From an uncultured Eubacteriales bacterium (lineage in GTDB: Bacteria; Bacillota; Clostridia; Oscillospirales; Acutalibacteraceae), in contig CATZCM010000039.1 of assembly GCA_958417225.1 (NCBI GenBank), forward strand, positions 1-11,924: a stretch of 11,924 bases of DNA, in the 5' to 3' direction. A program made the translations under genes and the position numbers. Under the pieces are notes generated by a model. The model had not been told where the DNA came from. It saw only the letters and a program-made list of their open reading frames with translations, and ran no database searches. How positions within the stretch are numbered: position 1 is the stretch's first letter; each line of letters starts with the position of its first letter. Shown one piece after another: positions 7,504 to 11,924 of the stretch.

Positions 7504-7602
7504 ATGGTTACAGTGTGTAGGTTGGATTTCGGTGGTAAATGTTTGTGTCTTTTGAACTTTAGTCGAGAAGTACACTACACAGTGACATTGAAATGTAAGT
7601 AA
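7504..7602 (+). CDS. Possible leader ORF before galU (32 codons, low confidence)
   Basis: ATG at 7504 opens a 32-codon frame closing at TAA 7600-7602, a few bases before the galU binding site (AGAGGTGG, 7607-7614). The product would be MVTVCRLDFGGKCLCLLN followed by a mixed tail, with four cysteines. The ATG falls on the predicted transcription start, so there is no room for a Shine-Dalgarno and translation would have to be leaderless. A frame this short can arise by chance. I list it because of its exact fit between the promoter and the galU binding site, not because I recognise it. Confidence 0.2.
   Translation: MVTVCRLDFGGKCLCLLNFSREVHYTVTLKCK
7511..7584 (+). other. Long-range hairpin in the galU leader
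   Basis: CAGTGTGTAG (7511-7520) and CTACACAGTG (7575-7584) can pair over 10 positions with one G-G mismatch, enclosing 54 nt. A second GTGTAG (7603-7608), touching the galU Shine-Dalgarno, could compete for the same CTACAC arm (7575-7580). This gives two mutually exclusive pairings. It does not match any riboswitch class I recognise. Confidence 0.4.
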
Positions 7603-7622
7603 GTGTAGAGGTGGTTATTAAA

Positions 7623-8492
7623 ATGAAAATAACAAAGGCGGTTATTCCTGCAGCAGGGCTTGGAACGAGAGTATTGCCTGCAACTAAGGCTATGCCAAAA
7701 GAAATGCTTCCGATTGTGGACAAGCCTGCGATTCAATACATAGTAGAAGAAGCAGTAGCGTCAGGGATTACAGATATACTTATCGTGACTAGCAGAGGTA
7801 AGAATATAATTGAAGATCATTTTGATCGGTTGCCAGAACTGGAATCAAGATTATTAGCTTCGGGTAAGGAGGATATGTACAAAGAGGCAGTTTCCATATC
7901 TAAACTCGCTAATGTGTATTTTGTGCGCCAGAAAGAAACTAAGGGGCTTGGTCATGCAATTAGTTGTGCTCGTTCATTTGTTGGGGATGAACCATTTGCA
8001 GTTCTTTTTGGTGATGATGTTATAATTGGAGAGGATCCAGCGTGTGCTCAACTTATACGTGCATATGATGATTTTGGGCTTGGGGTTCTGGGTGTGAATA
8101 AGGTTTCTGAGGAAGCAATTCAAAAATATAGCTCCTTGAAGGTTGAGCATGTAAAGGAAAATATTTTTAGGTGCACGGATATGATAGAGAAACCATCAAA
8201 GGATAAAATAATGTCACTGTATTCTATATTAGGCCGTTGCGTGCTAACTAGTGATATTTTTGATATTTTGGACAAAACCCCTCCCGGAGCAGGTGGTGAG
8301 ATTCAATTAACTGATGCCATGAAAGTAATGGCACGTAATTCTGGAATGATGGCAGTTGAATTTACCGGAAAACGTTATGATATGGGTAATAAACTTGGTG
8401 TTATGCAAGCAGCTGTTGAGGTTGCACTTCATCATCCTCAAATCGGCAGGGAATTTAAAAAATACTTACAGGAGTTGAACTTGAGTGAATGA
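7623..8492 (+). CDS. galU: UTP-glucose-1-phosphate uridylyltransferase
   Basis: Makes UDP-glucose from UTP and glucose-1-phosphate, feeding galactose metabolism, glycolipids, teichoic acid glucosylation and surface polysaccharides. The 289-residue protein has the family layout: nucleotide-binding AAGLGTR (10-16) with ATKAMPKEMLPIVDKP (20-35), RQKETKGLGHA (102-111), a metal-binding GDD (130-132), MIEKP (187-191), GGEIQLTDA (224-232) and GKRYDMGNKLG (249-259). ATG 7623 is chosen over the in-frame GTG 7611. The GTG lies within the AGAGGTGG binding site (7607-7614), which is 8 nt from the ATG, and MKITKAVIPAAGLGTR is the usual GalU N-terminus. The stop overlaps the start of the transketolase gene by 8 nt. 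Confidence 0.96.
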   Translation: MKITKAVIPAAGLGTRVLPATKAMPKEMLPIVDKPAIQYIVEEAVASGITDILIVTSRGKNIIEDHFDRLPELESRLLASGKEDMYKEAVSISKLANVYFVRQKETKGLGHAISCARSFVGDEPFAVLFGDDVIIGEDPACAQLIRAYDDFGLGVLGVNKVSEEAIQKYSSLKVEHVKENIFRCTDMIEKPSKDKIMSLYSILGRCVLTSDIFDILDKTPPGAGGEIQLTDAMKVMARNSGMMAVEFTGKRYDMGNKLGVMQAAVEVALHHPQIGREFKKYLQELNLSE

Positions 8493-9309
8493 TAATATTT
8501 TCTTGGAAGAAAAATGTAAACATATTCGTAAACTTATATTGAAAACTATTGGGACACTTGGAGTGGGGCATATTGGCGGTTCGCTATCCATGGTGGAATT
8601 ACTTGTGGTTCTGTATGAGAGACATATGCGTATTGATCCACATAACCCAAATATGCAAGGTCGTGATCGTCTTATTGTGTCAAAGGGCCATGCGGGACCA
8701 GCTGTTTATTCTATTCTTTGTGATAAAGGATATTTTGATGAAAGTTGGCTACTTACTTTAAATCAGCCGGGCACAAATTTGCCGAGTCATTGCGATATGA
8801 ACAAAACTCCTGGAATCGACATGACTACAGGCTCTTTAGGCCAGGGATTTTCTTGTGCGATGGGGATTGCTAAGGCCTCTAAAATTGTGAAGGATGGTGC
8901 AACCATATATGCTGTGATTGGAGATGGTGAATCTCAAGAAGGCCAGATATGGGAGGCTGCCATGTTTGCTGCACAACATGAACTTAATAATGTGATTGCA
9001 TTTACTGATTATAATAAGTTTCAGTTAGATGGTGCGGTGTCTGATATATGCGGTTTAGAGCCAATTGATCAAAAATGGCGCGCATTTGGTTGGAATTGTA
9101 TTGTGGTGGAAAATGGTCATGATTGTGCAGAAATTGATGCGGCTATTTCATTGGCTAAATTTTCAAGTAAACCTAGTATGATTATCCTTAATACAATTAA
9201 AGGAAAAGGTATTTCGTTTGCAGAAAATGCGGGTGTGGGGAATCATAGTATGGCAATTTCTCAGGATATGCTCCGTGAGGGAATGTCTGAACTTGGAGGT
9301 GATTTTTGA
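8485..9309 (+). CDS. Transketolase, N-terminal (thiamine-diphosphate-binding) subunit
   Basis: One half of a two-subunit transketolase, which moves two-carbon ketol units between sugar phosphates in the non-oxidative pentose phosphate pathway. The 274-residue protein holds the N-terminal features: GHIGGSLSMVELL (28-40), SKGHAGPA (66-73), GSLGQGFSCAMG (116-127), and the thiamine diphosphate-Mg motif GDGESQEGQIWEAA starting at 146 and ending in NN (168-169). FTDYNKFQLDG (173-183) and the loop residue His254 also fit. GTG 8485 is used, with AGGAG 10 nt upstream inside galU. Split transketolases are normal in many Firmicutes and archaea, so this is not a broken gene. A related two-gene 1-deoxyxylulose-5-phosphate synthase-like enzyme cannot be fully excluded, but the motifs favour transketolase. 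Confidence 0.92.
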   Translation: MNDNIFLEEKCKHIRKLILKTIGTLGVGHIGGSLSMVELLVVLYERHMRIDPHNPNMQGRDRLIVSKGHAGPAVYSILCDKGYFDESWLLTLNQPGTNLPSHCDMNKTPGIDMTTGSLGQGFSCAMGIAKASKIVKDGATIYAVIGDGESQEGQIWEAAMFAAQHELNNVIAFTDYNKFQLDGAVSDICGLEPIDQKWRAFGWNCIVVENGHDCAEIDAAISLAKFSSKPSMIILNTIKGKGISFAENAGVGNHSMAISQDMLREGMSELGGDF

Positions 9310-10229
9310 TGGAAATGCGCCAAATGATGGCAAGTGAACTTGCAAAACTTATGAGCAAAAATGAGAAAATTGTTTTGATTGATGCAGATTTATCTAAACC
9401 TAATGGATTAGCGAAAATAAAAGAACAATTTCCAGAAAGAGCTATGGACATAGGTATAGCTGAACAGAATATGGCCTCGATTGCTGCTGGAATGAGTAGT
9501 TATGGATTTGTGCCATTTATATCTACGTTTACGCCATTCGCAACAAGACGAATTTGTGATCAAATCGCGATTTCAATGGCGTATGCAAATCAAAATGTGA
9601 AAATTATAGGTTCCGATCCTGGAATAAGCGCTGAATTTAATGGCGGTACGCACATGAGTATGGAGGATATCGGTGTGCTTAGAAGCATTCCTGGAATTGT
9701 TATTTTTGAACCAACGGATGTTGTGCAATTGAAAAAGTTGTTACCCCAAGTTGTTGATTATTATGGTGTTGTGTATATACGTATGTTTAGAAAGAAAATA
9801 GATTCGGTATTTACTGAAAGTGATGAGTTCGATCTTTTTAAAGCATCTGTTATTCAGGAAGGTTCAGATTTGTCTATATTTTGTTCAGGAATAATGGTTC
9901 AGGAAACTATGCTTGCTAATGAAAAATTAAAGCAAATGGGTATAAATGCTGATATTATAAATATTCAAACAATTAAGCCAATTGATAGGGAGGCCGTAGT
10001 GAAATCTGCCAAAAAAACCGGGGCTGTGCTTACTGCTGAAAATCACAACTTAATAGGTGGTTTGAAATCCGCTGTTAGTGAAGTGCTTGCTGAAGAGTTT
10101 CCTGTACCAATTAAGTCTGTTGGAGTGAATGATGTGTTTGGGCAAGTTGGTAAAATGCCGTATTTGAAGGAAGTTTATAAAATGAGATCATGTGATATCG
10201 TTTCAGCCGCTTTGGAACTTCTTAAGTAA
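9309..10229 (+). CDS. Transketolase, C-terminal subunit
   Basis: Partner of the preceding gene. The 306-residue protein contains the pyrimidine-binding domain: DADLSKPNG (25-33), DIGIAEQNMASIAAG (47-61, with catalytic Glu52) and FISTFTPFATRR (70-81). NGGTHMSMEDIGVLRSIPG (111-129) and FEPTDVVQ (133-140) follow, and then the C-terminal transketolase domain from about 180, with TIKPID (221-226) and ENHNLIGGLKSAV (244-256). ATG 9309 overlaps the stop of the N-terminal subunit by one base (TGATG), with GGAGGTGAT 5 nt before it. A TTG at 9306 in frame is less likely. The two genes are clearly co-translated, as expected for equal amounts of two subunits. Its ThDP cofactor is made by ThiN, encoded on the opposite strand nearby. 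Confidence 0.93.
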   Translation: MEMRQMMASELAKLMSKNEKIVLIDADLSKPNGLAKIKEQFPERAMDIGIAEQNMASIAAGMSSYGFVPFISTFTPFATRRICDQIAISMAYANQNVKIIGSDPGISAEFNGGTHMSMEDIGVLRSIPGIVIFEPTDVVQLKKLLPQVVDYYGVVYIRMFRKKIDSVFTESDEFDLFKASVIQEGSDLSIFCSGIMVQETMLANEKLKQMGINADIINIQTIKPIDREAVVKSAKKTGAVLTAENHNLIGGLKSAVSEVLAEEFPVPIKSVGVNDVFGQVGKMPYLKEVYKMRSCDIVSAALELLK

Positions 10230-10259
10230 TTTTATTATTTTTTGGGAAATATATTAATT

Positions 10260-10295
10260 CCCCGTTAAGTGACGTAGCTTAGCCACTTAACGGGG
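10260..10295. terminator. Shared hairpin terminator between convergent operons
   Basis: CCCCGTTAAGTG (10260-10271) and CACTTAACGGGG (10284-10295) form a perfect 12-bp stem with a 12-nt loop that itself contains GCTTAGC. It lies about 30 nt past the transketolase stop and about 32 nt past the gdhA stop on the other strand, so it can serve both. Neither flank has a long run of T, so it may act as a 3' stabiliser or a weak terminator. Confidence 0.75.
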
Positions 10296-10327
10296 AGTTG
10301 CTTATTAATAAATGATTAGTTTTATTT

Positions 10328-11659
10328 TTATACGGCACCTTGTGCTATCATAGCATCCGCGACTTTTGTGAATCCTGCTATATTAGCTCCTGATACGTAA
10401 TCTGTACAATTTGAGTATTTTTTAGCAGCTGAGGATATTTCGTTGAAAATATTTGTCATAATTTGATCAAGCTTCTGGTCTACTTCGTCAAAATCCCATG
10501 AAAGTCGTATGCTGTTTTGGCTCATTTCTAAAGCAGAAACTGCAACCCCTCCCGCATTTGCAGCTTTACCTGGGGCGAAAAGTATACCGTTGGTTTGTAA
10601 AAGTTTAGTTGCGTTGATGGTGGTTGGCATGTTGGCCCCCTCTGCAACAGCGATAACTTTATTAGTTATGAGGTTTTGTGCTTCGCTTTCGTTTAATTCG
10701 TTTTGAGTTGCACAGGGTAATGCAATGTCGCAGGGGATATCCCAGCGGTATTTACCTTCTGTATAAATTGCATCAGGATGGTATTTAGTGTATTCTTTGA
10801 TTCTTTCTCGATTAGTTTCTTTTATTTCTTTTATAGCGTTAATGTCAATGCCGTCTTTATCGTGTATCCATCCTGTAGAATCACTCATGGTTATAACCTT
10901 ACATCCAAACTCAATTGCTTTTTCAGCAGCGTAAATTGCTACGTTTCCAGAACCGGAGATGGAAACCCTTTTGTTGTTTAAGTGATGGCCGTTTTGCTTT
11001 AGCATTTCTCGTGTTAAGTAAAGAAGTCCGTATCCTGTAGCTTCTGTGCGAGCTAATGATCCGCCATAAGATAATCCCTTTCCTGTTAGTACACAGTCAA
11101 ATGAATTTCGTAGTCGTTTGTATTGCCCAAATAGGTAGCCAATCTCGCGACCACCAACGCCAATATCTCCAGCTGGAATGTCTGTGTTTGGCCCAATGTG
11201 GCGATAAAGCTCTGTCATGAAGCTTTGGCAAAATCTCATTATTTCACTTTCACTTTTGCCTTTTGGATCAAAGTCTGAACCCCCCTTTCCCCCACCGATC
11301 GGGAGTCCAGTTAGAGAGTTTTTGAAAATTTGTTCAAATCCTAAGAATTTTATTATTCCAAGATTTACAGAGGGGTGAAATCTAAGACCTCCTTTATATG
11401 GTCCAATTGCACTGTTGAATTCTACACGGTAACCCCTGTTTACTTGAATGTGACCGTTGTCATCTATCCACGGTACCCTGAATTTTATCTGACGTTCCGG
11501 TTCTGTTATGCGTTCGATAATGCTTTGATCTTGGTATTTTGGGTTGCTTTCAATAACCCCTTCTAAGGAGGTTAAAACTTCTGTTGTCGCTTGTATGAAC
11601 TCATCTTCTCCACGGTTTTGTTGTGCTATGCGTTCAATTTCAGATTGTGTATATGACAT
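10328..11659 (-). CDS. gdhA: Glutamate dehydrogenase, NADP-type (hexameric, about 50 kDa class)
   Basis: Reductive amination of 2-oxoglutarate with ammonia to glutamate, a main entry of ammonium into metabolism in the Clostridia. The 443-residue length matches the bacterial small hexameric class. Substrate-binding region: GPYKGGLRFHPSVN (86-99, Lys89), LGFEQIFKNSLTGLPIGGGKGGSDFDPKGKS (106-136, with Lys113 and catalytic-site Lys125) and PAGDIGVGGRE (162-172, Asp165). The dinucleotide fold has SGSGNVAIYA (235-244). The MSDSTG stretch (258-263), with Ser260 after the acidic residue, favours NADP but does not prove it. A binding site AAAGGAAG lies a few bases before ATG 11659. It is a single-gene unit, convergent with the galU operon, with a promoter and palindrome upstream. 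Confidence 0.96.
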   Translation of the reverse strand: MSYTQSEIERIAQQNRGEDEFIQATTEVLTSLEGVIESNPKYQDQSIIERITEPERQIKFRVPWIDDNGHIQVNRGYRVEFNSAIGPYKGGLRFHPSVNLGIIKFLGFEQIFKNSLTGLPIGGGKGGSDFDPKGKSESEIMRFCQSFMTELYRHIGPNTDIPAGDIGVGGREIGYLFGQYKRLRNSFDCVLTGKGLSYGGSLARTEATGYGLLYLTREMLKQNGHHLNNKRVSISGSGNVAIYAAEKAIEFGCKVITMSDSTGWIHDKDGIDINAIKEIKETNRERIKEYTKYHPDAIYTEGKYRWDIPCDIALPCATQNELNESEAQNLITNKVIAVAEGANMPTTINATKLLQTNGILFAPGKAANAGGVAVSALEMSQNSIRLSWDFDEVDQKLDQIMTNIFNEISSAAKKYSNCTDYVSGANIAGFTKVADAMIAQGAV

Positions 11660-11681
11660 AAAATCTTCCTTTCTAATTTTT

Positions 11682-11704
11682 GAGTAGTATCAAAATACCT
11701 ACTC
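11682..11704 (-). other. Hairpin at the start of the gdhA leader
   Basis: On the minus strand GAGTA pairs with TACTC and, after one bulged G, GTA pairs with TAC, with a TTTTGA loop. It begins at the predicted transcription start (about 11703) and ends before the ribosome binding site. It may protect the 5' end of the mRNA or be a protein site. Confidence 0.45.
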
Positions 11705-11709
11705 ATTGC

Positions 11710-11738
11710 AGTATATCATAATTTTAACATTTTGGCAA
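11710..11738 (-). promoter_or_regulatory. Sigma-A-like promoter of gdhA
   Basis: Minus strand TTGCCA (11738-11733), a 17-nt spacer and TATACT (11715-11710), five of six consensus matches in each box. The resulting leader is about 44 nt. The -35 box directly touches a palindrome on its upstream side. Confidence 0.75.
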
Positions 11739-11762
11739 CCTTCTTTTTTGTAAAAAAGAAGG
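11739..11762. repeat. Inverted repeat abutting the gdhA -35 box
   Basis: CCTTCTTTTTT (11739-11749) and AAAAAAGAAGG (11752-11762) are perfect inverse complements separated by 2 bases. As RNA it would be an A/U-rich hairpin like a factor-independent terminator in either direction. As DNA it is a near-perfect palindrome placed where an activator or repressor would bind. It overlaps the first base pairs of the direct repeat copy at 11755. Confidence 0.7.
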
Positions 11763-11809
11763 CAAAAAACTTTTAATTCACGCAACCAAAGTTAGTTTAA
11801 TAAGAAGTT
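11755..11809. repeat. Direct repeat copy 1 (55 nt)
   Basis: Identical over 55 nt to 11870-11924, at an offset of 115 nt. It starts AAAGAAGGCAAAAAAC and ends TTTAATAAGAAGTT. The match breaks on the left at one base (A here, T in copy 2). No coding frame is evident. Confidence 0.95.
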
Positions 11810-11869
11810 AAAGTGCCCGCGATTTTACTCATATAGTGAAAAGTACCTATTTTATTTTTACTTTTTAAT
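11810..11869. other. Unique 60-nt segment between the direct repeats
   Basis: Non-coding. It contains an imperfect hairpin, TTTTACT (11823-11829) against AGTGAAAA (11835-11842), and an AT-rich end with a degenerate version of the palindrome that precedes copy 1. I see no gene in 11739-11924. Confidence 0.5.
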
Positions 11870-11924
11870 AAAGAAGGCAAAAAACTTTTAATTCACGCAA
11901 CCAAAGTTAGTTTAATAAGAAGTT
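11870..11924. repeat. Direct repeat copy 2 (55 nt, ends at the window edge)
   Basis: Exact copy of 11755-11809. The last base of the match is the last base of the window, so the true right boundary and the number of further copies are unknown. Confidence 0.95.

Noticed and set aside
9163..9451. Minus-strand open frames across the transketolase junction
   Set aside because: They are antisense to well-supported genes and show no coding features.
8485..10229. Frameshifted or broken transketolase gene
   Set aside because: Each half has its own binding site and start, the split falls at the domain border, and two-subunit transketolases are normal in many Firmicutes.
11755..11924. CRISPR array (repeat 55 nt, spacer 60 nt)
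   Set aside because: Only two repeats are present, the repeat is longer than usual, it has no internal dyad of the CRISPR kind, and no cas genes are in view.

Overview
The window looks like chromosomal DNA from a low-GC Gram-positive bacterium, most likely a member of the Clostridia. The evidence is the strong AT bias, AGGAGG-type ribosome binding sites, sigma-A-like promoters with 17-18 bp spacers, and the gene order rsmB-rlmN-prpC-prkC-rsgA-thiN, which is a classic Firmicutes block. I cannot name a genus. The odd length and the two ends (inside a multicopy-type ATPase gene on the left, on an exact repeat on the right) suggest this may be a whole assembly contig rather than an arbitrary cut.

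Layout. 1-314: 5' part of an AAA-ATPase-like gene (minus strand), cut by the window edge, with its own promoter at 349-378. 315-574: intergenic, holding that promoter and a hairpin at 491-533 that probably ends the next operon. 575-7280: a compact six-gene minus-strand operon, rsmB > rlmN > prpC > prkC > rsgA > thiN, driven from a promoter at 7314-7342. Its genes overlap or lie within 23 nt of each other. 7281-7622: divergent intergenic region with back-to-back promoters and a roughly 118-nt galU leader that can fold and contains a possible 32-codon leader ORF. 7623-10229: plus-strand operon galU > transketolase N-terminal subunit > transketolase C-terminal subunit. 10260-10295: a perfect 12-bp hairpin between convergent genes. 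10328-11659: NADP-type glutamate dehydrogenase (minus strand) with a well-formed promoter. 11739-11924: repeat-rich end, with a palindrome abutting the gdhA -35 box and a 55-nt direct repeat present twice at a 115-nt period, the second copy ending exactly at the last base.

How the genes work together. The minus-strand operon joins rRNA modification (RsmB on 16S, RlmN on 23S and tRNA), 30S assembly (RsgA), the PASTA-domain Ser/Thr kinase PrkC with its PP2C phosphatase PrpC, and thiamine pyrophosphokinase. It therefore links cell-wall sensing to ribosome maturation. The plus-strand operon joins UDP-glucose synthesis with a two-subunit transketolase, which uses the thiamine diphosphate that the neighbouring ThiN makes. 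rpe, which lies between rsgA and thiN in Bacillus subtilis, is absent here. Most of the window is ordinary housekeeping. The points most worth a second look are the terminal repeat, the galU leader, the galU-transketolase pairing and the partial ATPase. I saw no clearly undescribed system.
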